Assembly (NCBI RefSeq): GCF_900100205.1
Contig: NZ_FNEQ01000007.1
Location: forward strand, 186,001-250,000
Length of the DNA: 64,000 nt
Source of the DNA: Duganella sp. OV510
GTDB lineage: Bacteria > Pseudomonadota > Gammaproteobacteria > Burkholderiales > Burkholderiaceae_D
Direction: 5' to 3'
A program made the position numbers and the translations under genes. Position 1 is the stretch's first letter; each line of letters opens with the position of its first letter. The notes under the pieces were generated by a model. It did not search any database, was not told where the DNA came from, and saw nothing but the letters and a program-made list of their open reading frames with translations. Positions 17,477 through 25,892 of the stretch are shown here, in pieces.

Positions 17477-18445
17477 ATGAATGGCAAGATCATCGCGATT
17501 CGCTGGGGCCGTGCGCTGCTGGACCGGCTGTTGCCCAACGCCTGCGCGCTGTGCGGCGCCGACAGCGACGATGCGCTGTGCCCCGGCTGCGAGGCACAGT
17601 TCTTCGGCCCCGCTGCCGCCGTTGCCCGCTGCGTCTGCTGTGCCAATCCGCTGGCCAGTGCCGCCCGCGTCGGCGAGGTGCCGGTCAGCACGACGCGTGT
17701 CGGCCCGACAGCGCTGGACATTGCGTCGCCGGGCGGCGGCAAGGCGCTGGATCGCACGGCGCTGGACATTGCGTCGCCGGGCGACGGCGAGGCGCTGGAT
17801 CGCACGGCGCTGGACATTGCGTCGCCGGGCGACGGCGAGGCGCTGGATCGCACGGCGGCGGCGGGCGACGGCGAGGCGCTGGCTCACACGGCGACAGCTG
17901 GGCTGGTATGCGGCGTCTGCCTACGGAGCCCGCCGGCGTTTGACTGCACGCTGGTCGCCGCCGACTATGTGCTGCCGGTCGACCAGCTGGTGCTGCAACT
18001 GAAATTCGGCCACCGCCTGGCGCTGGCGCCGCTGTGCGCCCGGCTATTGCGCGACGCCGTGCTGCGCCAGGATGACATCGCGCTGCCCGCCCTGCTCTGC
18101 CCGGTGCCGCTGGGACCGCGCCGGCTGGCCGAGCGCGGCTACAACCAGGCGCTGGAAATCGCCCGGCCGCTGGCACGCAGCATGGGTGTCGCGCTGGAAG
18201 CCAGGCTGCTGCAGCGCGTACACGAAACCGCCGCCCAGAGCAGCGTCGCACCCGCCGAGCGCCAGGCCAATATCGCTGGCGCCTTCGCGGTGCCGGACGC
18301 CACCCTGGTGGCAGGCCGCCACATCGGCGTCGTCGACGACGTCATGACCAGCGGCCGCACATTGAACGAACTGGCGGCAACACTGAAGCGCCACGGCGCC
18401 GCGCGGGTCAGCAACTTCGTGTTCGCCCGCACGCCGCCACATTGA
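17477..18445 (+). CDS. comF: ComF family phosphoribosyltransferase-like protein with internal tandem repeat
   Basis: This 322-residue protein has an N-terminal zinc-ribbon (CALC, CPGC and CVCC pairs, then CGVC) and a C-terminal PRTase domain with the PRPP-binding loop GVVDDVMTSGRTL. ComF proteins aid natural transformation, acting on incoming single-stranded DNA in the cytoplasm. It is well above the usual family length of about 240 residues. Residues 79-126 are three copies of a 16-residue unit (ALDIASPGDGEALDRT), with a partial fourth to residue 138, placed between two zinc-binding Cys pairs. The frame stays open throughout, so the gene is probably still functional. Confidence 0.88.
   Translation: MNGKIIAIRWGRALLDRLLPNACALCGADSDDALCPGCEAQFFGPAAAVARCVCCANPLASAARVGEVPVSTTRVGPTALDIASPGGGKALDRTALDIASPGDGEALDRTALDIASPGDGEALDRTAAAGDGEALAHTATAGLVCGVCLRSPPAFDCTLVAADYVLPVDQLVLQLKFGHRLALAPLCARLLRDAVLRQDDIALPALLCPVPLGPRRLAERGYNQALEIARPLARSMGVALEARLLQRVHETAAQSSVAPAERQANIAGAFAVPDATLVAGRHIGVVDDVMTSGRTLNELAATLKRHGAARVSNFVFARTPPH
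17711..17890 (+). repeat. 48-bp in-frame minisatellite inside comF
   Basis: Three head-to-tail 48-base units occupy 17711-17758, 17759-17806 and 17807-17854, followed by a degenerate partial unit to 17890. Units two and three match each other almost exactly and the first differs at a few positions (GGCGGCAAG in place of GACGGCGAG). The unit is a multiple of three, so copy-number change would alter the protein by 16 residues without frameshift. Confidence 0.92.
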
Positions 18446-18464
18446 ATTTTAAGAAGGAAGAAAA

Positions 18465-18935
18465 ATGTTCCACGTCGTCTTGGTCCACCCAGAAATCCCG
18501 CCGAACACCGGCAATGTCATCCGCCTGTGCGCCAATACCGGCGCGCAGCTGCATCTGATCGAACCGCTGGGCTTTCCGCTGGAGGATTCCAAGCTCAAGC
18601 GCGCCGGCCTCGACTATCACGAATACGCGCGCATGAAAGTCCACAAGGACTGGGACGCCTTCCTGGCAGACACGCGGCCCGACCCGGCGCGCATGTATGC
18701 GATGACCACGCACGGCTCCTCGCCGTTCGCGCAAGCCGCCTTCCAGACGGGCGACGTGTTCGTGTTCGGCTCCGAAACCGCCGGCCTGCCGGTGGCGCTG
18801 CGCGAAAGCTTCCCGCCGGCGCAGCGCATTCGCCTGCCGATGCGCCCGGACAACCGCAGCATGAATTTGTCCAACACTGTCGCTGTGGTGGTATTTGAAG
18901 CCTGGCGCCAGAACGGCTACGCCGGCGGCGCCTGA
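18465..18935 (+). CDS. trmL: tRNA (cytidine(34)-2'-O)-methyltransferase
   Basis: This 156-residue SPOUT methyltransferase starts MFHVVLVHPEIPPNTGNVIR. It carries the knot motifs LFVFGSETAGLP-like (FVFGSETAGLP) and LPMRPDNRSMNLSNTVAVVV that bind SAM. TrmL methylates the wobble nucleotide of tRNA-Leu isoacceptors. AAGGAAG lies a few bases before ATG 18465. The gene follows comF by 19 bases on the same strand and overlaps the convergent transporter gene by 19 bases at its 3' end. Confidence 0.93.
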   Translation: MFHVVLVHPEIPPNTGNVIRLCANTGAQLHLIEPLGFPLEDSKLKRAGLDYHEYARMKVHKDWDAFLADTRPDPARMYAMTTHGSSPFAQAAFQTGDVFVFGSETAGLPVALRESFPPAQRIRLPMRPDNRSMNLSNTVAVVVFEAWRQNGYAGGA

Positions 18936-19876
18936 AGCGCTGCGGCTGGCGGGCGGGCATGCCGCCACACCGAGCCTGCCACGCCGGCGATCAGCAGCAC
19001 AATGGCCGCCAGTTCCAACGGACGCGGTGTCTGGCGCAGGTAGATAAAGCCGTACAACAGGCCGAACAGGATTTCGAACAGCAGCAACTGGCCGGACAGC
19101 GTCACCGGCACGCGCCGGCAGGCGATGTTCCACAGCTGGTTGCCGACCACCGATGCGCCCAGTGCGACCATCGTAACCACGCCCCAGAAATGCCACCAGT
19201 CACGCGCCAGGCCGTCGCGGCCCGCGCCGCCCACGCCGCCACAGGCGTAGACCACGACCGCCAGTGCCAGCGCCACCACACCGGTGCTGAGTCCATACAA
19301 GCCCGACCATTCGGCGCCGCTGTAGTGCGGATTACGCTTGAGGAAGCGCGCATTATCGACGGCGTACCAGGTCCAGCACAGCAGCGCGCCGAAGGCGCAC
19401 AGCATGCCCAGCGCCACGATCGGCCAAGGCTGGCCGCTGCCGTTGGCGTGCGTGAACACGTCGATGTTGATGCAGGCGATGCCCGCCACCACCAGCGCCA
19501 GCGGCCAGGCCAGATGGCGCAGCGGCAAAGCGCCGTGATCGCGTCGCCCGAGCAGGGTGACGCTCAGCGGCAGCAGGCCGATGATCAATGATGCTGCCGC
19601 CACGCCCGCCAGTTGCACGCCGGTCGACAACAGCAGGTAGTAGACGATATTGCCGGCCAGCGCGTGGCGTAGCAGCACCTTGCAATCATCGCGCGTGAGC
19701 CGGCCCAGCAAGCCGTTGAGCCGTGGCGCCAGCAATAGCAAGGTAATCAAGCCATACGCCAGGTAGCGGCCCAGCGCCAGCTCCATCGGTGAGAACTCCG
19801 CCAGCCAGCGCGGCATCACAAAGATCGTGCCCCAGAATGCTCCGGCCAGCAGGCCGCATAAAATGCCATACCACAT
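18917..19876 (-). CDS. DMT superfamily transporter (EamA)
   Basis: This 319-residue protein has ten hydrophobic helices arranged as two EamA repeats, starting MWYGILCGLLAGAFWGTIFV. Members export amino acids or other metabolites, but the substrate cannot be read from the sequence. The C-terminal tail is Ala/Pro-rich. It overlaps the 3' end of trmL by 19 bases and shares its strand with the AraC-type regulator encoded upstream at 19934, which could control it. Confidence 0.87.
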   Translation of the reverse strand: MWYGILCGLLAGAFWGTIFVMPRWLAEFSPMELALGRYLAYGLITLLLLAPRLNGLLGRLTRDDCKVLLRHALAGNIVYYLLLSTGVQLAGVAAASLIIGLLPLSVTLLGRRDHGALPLRHLAWPLALVVAGIACINIDVFTHANGSGQPWPIVALGMLCAFGALLCWTWYAVDNARFLKRNPHYSGAEWSGLYGLSTGVVALALAVVVYACGGVGGAGRDGLARDWWHFWGVVTMVALGASVVGNQLWNIACRRVPVTLSGQLLLFEILFGLLYGFIYLRQTPRPLELAAIVLLIAGVAGSVWRHARPPAAALQAPPA

Positions 19877-19933
19877 AGACGCTCCTTTCGAGGCCCATTG
19901 TGGCGCGGCGCGCGGTGCGGGGATTGTGCCGGA

Positions 19934-20671
19934 CTAGCGGATTTTTGTCTGGTTCTGCTGTCGATAGGCCAGCGGTGTGATGTCCATCGCGCGGCGCATC
20001 GCGTGCGTCAGCGCGCTTTGATCGGCATAGCCGGCCAGCGTGGCCAGTTGCGCGATCGGCAGCGACGATTCCACCAGTTGGCGGCAGACATAACGTAGCC
20101 GCATGGCGTTCAGCCAGGCTTGCGGCGTGGTGTCCAGTTCCTCGCGGAACACCCGGTGCAGGCGGCTGACGCTGAGGCAGGCCACTTCAGCCATGCGCCC
20201 GGTATTCCATGGATGGCCGGGCTGCGCTTCAAAGCGCGTCAACGCCGCCTGCAGGCGCGAGGCCGGCCGCAGCGGCTGGCTGGTCAGCGATTCCAGCAAC
20301 AGCGGCGTCCAGTTGGCCAGCACGGCAGTGCTGGCGGCGCCCTGCTCTTGCAGCATGCCCATGAAGTCGATCAGCTTGGAGGTGGCGGCGCTGACGGGGG
20401 CGAACGGCCGCTGCGCCAGCAGGCCGGCGGTTTCCGGCGAGACGGCGGCCAGGTCAAAGTCCAGTATCAGCGACGCATTGGGTGCGTCGGAGAATTGCGT
20501 ATGCACCAGCCCCGGCGCGATGAAGGCCGCTCGCAACGGATGCAGCAGCGCACCGTGGCCGTTGATATCCAGGGTCAGCTTGCCGCGCAGCGGCAGCACC
20601 ATCTGGGCGAAATCGTGCGCGTCCGAGAACGGAACGTCATAGCTGCGCAGGTCGATTTCGGTGGGCGTCAT
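19934..20671 (-). CDS. AraC family transcriptional regulator
   Basis: This 245-residue protein has an N-terminal cupin-like sensor (DAHDFAQMVLPLRGKLTLDI) and a C-terminal pair of AraC helix-turn-helix units (MAEVACLSVSRLHRVFREE, then PIAQLATLAGYADQSALTHA). The ending TPLAYRQQNQTK is typical. It precedes the EamA transporter on the same strand by 57 bases, so it may regulate that gene, but no effector can be inferred. A copy of the dispersed 25-base repeat lies 30 bases upstream of its start. Confidence 0.88.
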   Translation of the reverse strand: MTPTEIDLRSYDVPFSDAHDFAQMVLPLRGKLTLDINGHGALLHPLRAAFIAPGLVHTQFSDAPNASLILDFDLAAVSPETAGLLAQRPFAPVSAATSKLIDFMGMLQEQGAASTAVLANWTPLLLESLTSQPLRPASRLQAALTRFEAQPGHPWNTGRMAEVACLSVSRLHRVFREELDTTPQAWLNAMRLRYVCRQLVESSLPIAQLATLAGYADQSALTHAMRRAMDITPLAYRQQNQTKIR

Positions 20672-20700
20672 GCCACCAGTGTACCGCCAAAGCAGAGCCC

Positions 20701-20725
20701 GTGTACGTTTGGCAGAACTGACCCC
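20701..20725. repeat. Dispersed 25-bp repeat, copy 1
   Basis: The 25 bases end in GTTTGGCAGAACTGACCCC. They are the exact reverse complement of the left arm of the inverted repeat at 27720-27775. The site is in the short gap between the AraC gene and the 95-residue membrane protein gene. A single arm without its partner suggests half of a REP-like hairpin. Confidence 0.85.
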
Positions 20726-20731
20726 GGCGTG

Positions 20732-21019
20732 TTAGCGGCGGGCGCCCCAGATGGCCAGCAGGACCAGCAGACCGGCACCCAGCAGGCCGACCAGGATGGT
20801 GCAGCCGGCCATGATGGCGGCCGGATTCGGCATGCCGTGCACTTCGGCGGCGAAGGCCAGCACCACGGCGGCCAGCAGCTGCGCCGGCAGCACGAAGCGC
20901 AAATTGCGGAAGGCCCAGGGATTGCCGCGCAGCCAGTAGTGGCGCGCCACCATCAGCGGCGGCCCCCACAGCGCCAGCACAAAGGCCAGCACCGCCACCA
21001 GGATCAGGATGATCCTCAT
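20732..21019 (-). CDS. Small integral membrane protein of unknown function
   Basis: This 95-residue protein is nearly all hydrophobic, with three helices at about residues 2-22, 40-60 and 68-90 and a short basic loop (HYWLRGNPWAFRNLR). I do not recognise the family. Its ATG overlaps the rfaE2 stop by four bases (ATGA), so it is co-translated with the heptose nucleotidyltransferase and may serve envelope biogenesis. The dispersed repeat lies just beyond its stop. Confidence 0.72.
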   Translation of the reverse strand: MRIILILVAVLAFVLALWGPPLMVARHYWLRGNPWAFRNLRFVLPAQLLAAVVLAFAAEVHGMPNPAAIMAGCTILVGLLGAGLLVLLAIWGARR

Positions 21020-21495
21020 TTGAAGGAGCGCACCCTGGTCAGCAGCTTGGTGGTCGAACGGTCGTGCGCGAAGTCGATGGCAACCGCCTGGCCGCCGTAG
21101 GCAATCACCGCCTGGCCTTCGGGGATGGCGTCCATCTGGTAATCGCCGCCCTTGGCGTAGATTTCCGGGCGCGCCTGCTGCACCACTTCCAGCGCCGTGT
21201 CTTCGTCAAAGTCGACCACCAGGCTGACCGACTCCAGCGCCGCCAGCACCGCCATGCGGTCGCCACAGTTATTCAATGGCCGGTCGTCGCCCTTGCCCAG
21301 CCGTTTGACCGAGGCGTCGGTATTCGCCGCCACCACCAGCGAGGCGCCCAGCGCACGGGCCTGCGCCAGGTAGGTGACATGGCCGCGGTGCAGGATGTCG
21401 AACACGCCGTTGGTCAGCACCACCGGCTTCGGCAATGCGGCGACGCGTGCCGCCAGTTGTTCTCGGGTGCAGATCTTGTCTTCAAATTCAGGCAT
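21016..21495 (-). CDS. rfaE2: D-glycero-beta-D-manno-heptose 1-phosphate adenylyltransferase
   Basis: This 159-residue nucleotidyltransferase has the TNGVFDILHRGHVTYLAQA motif, whose HxGH signature binds the nucleotide. This is the stand-alone C-terminal half of HldE, which makes ADP-heptose for lipopolysaccharide core. The N-terminal kinase half is not nearby, so it must be encoded elsewhere. It lies 6 bases beyond the stop of the pilU-like gene on the same strand and overlaps the 95-residue membrane protein gene by four bases. Confidence 0.93.
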   Translation of the reverse strand: MPEFEDKICTREQLAARVAALPKPVVLTNGVFDILHRGHVTYLAQARALGASLVVAANTDASVKRLGKGDDRPLNNCGDRMAVLAALESVSLVVDFDEDTALEVVQQARPEIYAKGGDYQMDAIPEGQAVIAYGGQAVAIDFAHDRSTTKLLTRVRSFK

Positions 21496-21501
21496 GGCTT
21501 C

Positions 21502-22680
21502 TTAAGTGTCAGGTTTTTCGTCGGGTGTTTCTTCTTCAATGCTGAGCGCGCCAAAGGCGCTGCCTTCGCTCGGCTCGCCGCGCGCGCTGTGCAGCTTGAT
21601 CTGCAAACGCAGGCCATTGGCCGAGTCGGCATTGCGCAGCGCGTCGTCGTAGCCAATATAACCTTTATTATAAAGTTCATGCAGCGCCTGGTCGAACGTG
21701 CACATGCCCAGCTCGCGCGATTTGTGCATGATCTCCTTGATGCTCTGGAAATTCCCCTTGAGGATCATCTCGGCAATGGTCGGCGTGTTGAGCAGGATTT
21801 CGATGGCGGCCTTGCGGCCCTTGCCGTCCTCGGTGCGGACCAGCCGCTGCGATACGATCGCGCGCAGATTGGACGACAAGTCCATCAGCAGCTGGTTGCG
21901 CCGCTCCTCCGGGAAGAAGTTGATGATGCGGTCCATGGTCTGGTTGGCATTGTTGGCGTGCAGCGTGCCCAGGCACAGGTGGCCGGTCTCGGCGAAGGCG
22001 ATCGCGTGCTCCATGGTTTCGGTATCGCGGATCTCGCCGATCAGGATCACATCCGGCGCCTGGCGCAAGGTGTTCTTCAGCGCGTTGTGCCAGGACAGCG
22101 TGTCAACGCCTACTTCGCGGTGCGTGATCAGGCAGCCCTTGTTCTTGTGCACATACTCGACCGGGTCCTCCACCGTGATAATGTGGCCGGCAGAGCTGGC
22201 GTTGCGGTGATCAATCATCGCTGCCAGCGTGGTCGACTTGCCGGAACCGGTGCCGCCCACCACCAGCACCAGGCCGCGCTTGGTCATGATGATGTCCTTC
22301 AGCACCTCCGGCAGCGCCAGCTTTTCCAGCGACGGGATCTCTGAGGCGATGGTGCGTATCACCATCGCCACATTCTGCTGCTGCACGAAGACGTTGACGC
22401 GGAAGCGGCATACTTCCGGCAATGAGATAGCAAAATTACATTCCAGCTCGGCCTCGAACTCCCGCTGCTGCTTGTCGTTCATGATCGCCAGCGCCAGCGC
22501 GCGCGTGACGCTGCCGGTCAGTTTTTGCTGGCTTAGCGGCTTCATCGCGCCCTGCGCTTTGATACTGGGCGGGAAATCCGCAGAAATGAACAAATCCGAA
22601 CCGCCGCTGTGGTGCATCACTTTCAACAGCTTGTGCAGATAGGCTTGCGCTTCTTCAGGACCGAATGTGGCGGAGGACAT
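21502..22680 (-). CDS. PilT/PilU family type IV pilus ATPase (extra PilU-like copy)
   Basis: This 392-residue hexameric secretion ATPase has Walker A GGTGSGKSTTLAAM, the Asp box TVEDPVEYVHKNKG, Walker B ILIGEIRDTETM and the His box LCLGTLHANNANQTMDR. It resembles PilU more than PilT in length and in its acidic C-terminal tail (about residues 355-392). It is a third PilT/PilU paralogue beside the pilT-pilU pair at 26658-28949. It is divergent from oxyR with 99 bases between the starts. It presumably modulates pilus retraction or twitching. Confidence 0.88.
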   Translation of the reverse strand: MSSATFGPEEAQAYLHKLLKVMHHSGGSDLFISADFPPSIKAQGAMKPLSQQKLTGSVTRALALAIMNDKQQREFEAELECNFAISLPEVCRFRVNVFVQQQNVAMVIRTIASEIPSLEKLALPEVLKDIIMTKRGLVLVVGGTGSGKSTTLAAMIDHRNASSAGHIITVEDPVEYVHKNKGCLITHREVGVDTLSWHNALKNTLRQAPDVILIGEIRDTETMEHAIAFAETGHLCLGTLHANNANQTMDRIINFFPEERRNQLLMDLSSNLRAIVSQRLVRTEDGKGRKAAIEILLNTPTIAEMILKGNFQSIKEIMHKSRELGMCTFDQALHELYNKGYIGYDDALRNADSANGLRLQIKLHSARGEPSEGSAFGALSIEEETPDEKPDT

Positions 22681-22779
22681 ACATTCCCTTTCGAGTTACG
22701 CTGCGTCATGTTCGGCTACAATAGCTCAACTTGGCGTTCAATTATTGCATCCCCGCATCGCCTGTGTTCAAATACATTC

Positions 22780-23715
22780 ATGACACTGACCGAACTGAAA
22801 TACATTGTCGCCGTTGCAAGAGCGAAGCACTTCGGACATGCGGCGGAGGCTTGTTACGTCGCACAGCCGACGCTGTCGGTCGCCATCAAGAAACTGGAAG
22901 ATGAACTGGGCGTGGTCCTGTTTGAACGGGGCGGCGCCGAAATCTCCGTCACGCCGCTGGGCGCGCAGATCGTTGCCCAGGCCGAACGCGTGCTCGAACA
23001 AACCGCCGCCATCAAGGAACTCGCCAAGCAGAACAAGGATCCGCTGGCCGGCCCGCTGCGCCTGGGCGTGATCTACACCATCGGTCCCTATCTGCTGCCG
23101 CCGCTGGTCAAGGGCATGATAGACAAAGTGCCGCAGATGCCCCTGATCCTGCAGGAGAACTTTACCGTCAAACTGCTGGAGATGCTGCGCCAGGGCGAAC
23201 TGGACGCGGCCATCATGGCGCTGCCGCTGCCGGAACATGGTATGGCCATGCAAGTGTTGTATGACGAACCCTTTGTCGTTGCGATGCCATCGGCCCACCC
23301 ATGGACCAAGCGCAAATCGATCCCTGCCGACGACCTCAAGACCGAAAACATGCTGTTGCTGGGTAACGGCCACTGCTTCCGCGACCAGGTGCTGGAAGTC
23401 TGTCCCGAGATGGCGCGCTTCTCCACGCCGGGCAACGGCATGCAGCGCACCTTCGAAGGTTCGTCACTGGAAACCATCCGTCACATGGTGGCCAGCGGCA
23501 TCGGCCTGACCGTGCTGCCGCGCGCCTCGGTGCCGGACATGGACACCAAGGATGGCATGCTGCAATTCCGTCACTTCGAGGCGCCGGCGCCGTCGCGCCG
23601 CGTGGTCATCGTGTGGCGTAAAAGCTTCACCCGCAAGGCAGCCATCGATGCCGTATGCGATGTGGTGGCATCCTGCAACCTGCCAGGCATCACCACCCTC
23701 TGCGCCGCCGAATGA
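22780..23715 (+). CDS. oxyR: Hydrogen peroxide-sensing LysR regulator
   Basis: This 311-residue LysR protein has the redox pair Cys199 (GNGHCF) and Cys208 (LEVC) at the same numbers as in E. coli OxyR. These form the disulfide that switches the regulator on when peroxide rises. The helix-turn-helix spans about residues 1-60 (MTLTELKYIVAVARAKHFGH). The ATG at 22780 matches the family start; the longer open frame upstream is noise. ubiA follows 55 bases later on the same strand, a neighbourhood common in Burkholderiales. Confidence 0.95.
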   Translation: MTLTELKYIVAVARAKHFGHAAEACYVAQPTLSVAIKKLEDELGVVLFERGGAEISVTPLGAQIVAQAERVLEQTAAIKELAKQNKDPLAGPLRLGVIYTIGPYLLPPLVKGMIDKVPQMPLILQENFTVKLLEMLRQGELDAAIMALPLPEHGMAMQVLYDEPFVVAMPSAHPWTKRKSIPADDLKTENMLLLGNGHCFRDQVLEVCPEMARFSTPGNGMQRTFEGSSLETIRHMVASGIGLTVLPRASVPDMDTKDGMLQFRHFEAPAPSRRVVIVWRKSFTRKAAIDAVCDVVASCNLPGITTLCAAE

Positions 23716-23770
23716 CGTCCGGCACCGGGATTTGCGATAATCTCCGCTTTCCTGTTCTCCGAAGTGACTT

Positions 23771-24625
23771 ATGACCAAGCTGGCGCTCTACCTCCGTCTG
23801 ATCCGCATGGACAAGCCGATCGGCACCGTGCTGCTGCTGTGGCCGACCCTGAGCGCGATGTGGATCGCCGCCGGCGGCGTGCCGGACTGGCAGTTGCTGG
23901 TCATCTTCATCCTCGGCACCTTCCTGATGCGCTCGGCCGGCTGCGCCATCAACGACTACGCTGACCAGGACATCGACAAATTCGTCAAGCGCACCGCCGA
24001 GCGGCCGATCACCAGCGGCCGCGTCAGCGGCAAGGAAGCGGTGGCAATTGCCGTGGTGCTGACGCTGCTGGCCTTCTGCCTGATCCTGCCGCTGAACACG
24101 CTGACCAAGCAGTTGTCGGTGGCGGCGGTGATCCTGGCCGGCACTTACCCGTACACCAAGCGCTTCTTCGCCATTCCGCAAGCCTACCTCGGCATCGCCT
24201 TCGGCTTCGGCATCCCGATGGCGTTTGCCGCCATCCAGAACCATGTGCCGGCGGTGGCCTGGCTGCTGCTGATCGCCAATGTCTTCTGGACGCTGGCCTA
24301 CGACACCGAATACGCGATGTGCGACCGCGACGACGACCTCAAGCTCGGCATTCGCACCTCGGCCATCACCTTCGGCCGCTACGACGTCGCCATCATCATG
24401 TTCTGCTACGCCATGCACTTGGCGATCCTGCTGGTATGCGGCTGGCAGCTGGGCTTGCGCCTGTGGTTTGTCGCCGGGCTGGCGGTGGCTGCCGGCCTGG
24501 CGGGCTATCACTACACGCTGATACGCCACCGCGAAAGGACGGCCTGCCTGTACGCCTTCCGCCATAACAACTGGCTGGGTGGAGCAGTATTTGCGGGCGT
24601 AGCGCTGGACTACGCGCTGCGTTAA
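23771..24625 (+). CDS. ubiA: 4-hydroxybenzoate polyprenyltransferase
   Basis: This 284-residue polytopic prenyltransferase has both Asp-rich sites, NDYADQDIDKFVKRT at about residue 61 and DTEYAMCDRDDD at about residue 179, which hold the magnesium-prenyl diphosphate. It joins the octaprenyl chain to 4-hydroxybenzoate for ubiquinone, the electron carrier feeding the respiratory chain. It follows oxyR on the same strand. Length and helices match the family. Confidence 0.95.
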   Translation: MTKLALYLRLIRMDKPIGTVLLLWPTLSAMWIAAGGVPDWQLLVIFILGTFLMRSAGCAINDYADQDIDKFVKRTAERPITSGRVSGKEAVAIAVVLTLLAFCLILPLNTLTKQLSVAAVILAGTYPYTKRFFAIPQAYLGIAFGFGIPMAFAAIQNHVPAVAWLLLIANVFWTLAYDTEYAMCDRDDDLKLGIRTSAITFGRYDVAIIMFCYAMHLAILLVCGWQLGLRLWFVAGLAVAAGLAGYHYTLIRHRERTACLYAFRHNNWLGGAVFAGVALDYALR

Positions 24626-24709
24626 ATCAACTAAACGCAATTGCGCGCCAAAAAAATGGCAACTTCGTCGATACTGCTACTTCAACCGACAAATACAGAC
24701 GAGGTCACC

Positions 24710-25045
24710 ATGAGCCAAACCGATATTGCCGACACCCAGGCCGCCATTGCCAACACCCGTGACAAACTGGTCGACGGCCTGCGCAGCTCCATCAACGACG
24801 CCGAGAAATGGCTGGAAGAAAGCGCCGACGACGTCAGCGAAGCCGCCTCCGAAGCGCGGGCCCGCTTCGACGACACGCTGCGCACCGCCGTCAGCGACCT
24901 GCGCAAGCTGGAAGACAGCATCCTGGCCCACAGCCGCGAAGCCGTCGAGAGCGTCGACAGCTATGTCCATGACAATCCATGGAAAGCCATCACCATCGGC
25001 GCCACCGTCGGCCTGCTGCTGGGCGTGCTGATCTCCCGCAAGTAA
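24710..25045 (+). CDS. ElaB/YqjD (DUF883) family protein
   Basis: This 111-residue protein has a long amphipathic alpha-helical body rich in Ala, Asp and Glu, the conserved DNPWKAITIGATVGLLLGVL anchor at the C-terminus and a final SRK. Family members are inner-membrane tail-anchored proteins that bind ribosomes in stationary phase. ATG 24710 is preceded by GACGAGG and gives the normal family length. It is a single gene between ubiA and the convergent proC. Confidence 0.9.
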   Translation: MSQTDIADTQAAIANTRDKLVDGLRSSINDAEKWLEESADDVSEAASEARARFDDTLRTAVSDLRKLEDSILAHSREAVESVDSYVHDNPWKAITIGATVGLLLGVLISRK

Positions 25046-25046
25046 C

Positions 25047-25074
25047 CGGACTAGCCGGCGCGGACTAGCCGGCG
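25047..25074. repeat. Tandem 14-bp direct repeat at the proC 3' end
   Basis: CGGACTAGCCGGCG occurs twice head to tail at 25047-25060 and 25061-25074. The second copy contains the proC stop codon (TAG on the minus strand) and the first lies in the gap to the DUF883 gene. It looks like a local duplication that would create a second, redundant stop-bearing unit. Confidence 0.8.
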
Positions 25075-25889
25075 GCGCCCAGTTCGTCGCCGAGTTCCTT
25101 GCCGCGTGCGGCGGCCGCTTTCATCGCGGTGATGATGGCGGCCTTGACGTTGCTGGACTCCATGCTGGTCAGCGCCGCGTACGTGGTGCCGCCCTTGGAG
25201 GTGACGCGCTCGCGCAGCAGCGCTACCGGATCGCTCGACTGCTGCGCCAGTTGCGCCGCGCCGGTGAAGGTCGCCAGCGCCAGCTGCTTGCCCTGCTCCG
25301 CGCTCAGCCCCATTTCCTCGGCCGCCTGCTGCATCGCCTCGATGAAGTAAAACACATAGGCCGGGCCGCTGCCCGATACCGCCGTCACCGCATCGATCTT
25401 GTTCTCGTCATCCAGCCACACGGTCGGGCCGACCGCGCGCAGGATATCGTCGGCTGCCTTGACCTGCGCTTCGCTGACGCCCGGCATCGCCACCATGCCG
25501 GTAATGCCCTGACCGATCAGCGCCGGCGTGTTCGGCATGCAGCGCACGATGGCGCCGTGGCCGCCGAGCCAGCGCGACAGGTCGGCGCCGCGGATGCCGG
25601 CGGCGATCGAGACCATCAGCGGCGGCTGCGCCGCATCGATCAACGGCAACAACTGCGCCGCCACTTCACGCATGCTCTGCGGCTTGACCGCCAGCACGAT
25701 GACGTCGGCGGCACCGACTGTGGCATCGGCTGCGGGCGCCGTGCTCACGCCATATTGCTGATGCAGCCGCGCCAGGCCGTCGACGTTGGGATCGACCACG
25801 TGGATGTTGGCGCCAGCAGTCAGCTTGTTGGCCAGGCCGGCGATCAGGGCGTTGGCCATGTTGCCGCCGCCGATAAATACGATTTTCAT
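25065..25889 (-). CDS. proC: Pyrroline-5-carboxylate reductase
   Basis: This 274-residue enzyme has the N-terminal Rossmann motif FIGGGNMANALIAGL. Its C-terminal dimerisation part carries SGSGPAYVFYFIEAM and TSKGGTTYAAL, the ProC signature. It reduces pyrroline-5-carboxylate to proline with NAD(P)H. It lies directly after yggS on the minus strand with a three-base gap, an arrangement conserved in many Proteobacteria. Length is normal. Confidence 0.95.
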   Translation of the reverse strand: MKIVFIGGGNMANALIAGLANKLTAGANIHVVDPNVDGLARLHQQYGVSTAPAADATVGAADVIVLAVKPQSMREVAAQLLPLIDAAQPPLMVSIAAGIRGADLSRWLGGHGAIVRCMPNTPALIGQGITGMVAMPGVSEAQVKAADDILRAVGPTVWLDDENKIDAVTAVSGSGPAYVFYFIEAMQQAAEEMGLSAEQGKQLALATFTGAAQLAQQSSDPVALLRERVTSKGGTTYAALTSMESSNVKAAIITAMKAAAARGKELGDELGAAG

Positions 25890-25892
25890 TGT

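Noticed and set aside
17459..17887. A minus-strand repetitive Arg/Ala-rich open frame across the comF repeats
   Set aside because: Periodic only because the 48-base units are read in another frame; ComF with zinc and PRPP motifs is the real product.
17711..17890. The comF repeat considered as a CRISPR-like array
   Set aside because: The units are directly joined without spacers and are in frame inside a gene, so it is a minisatellite.
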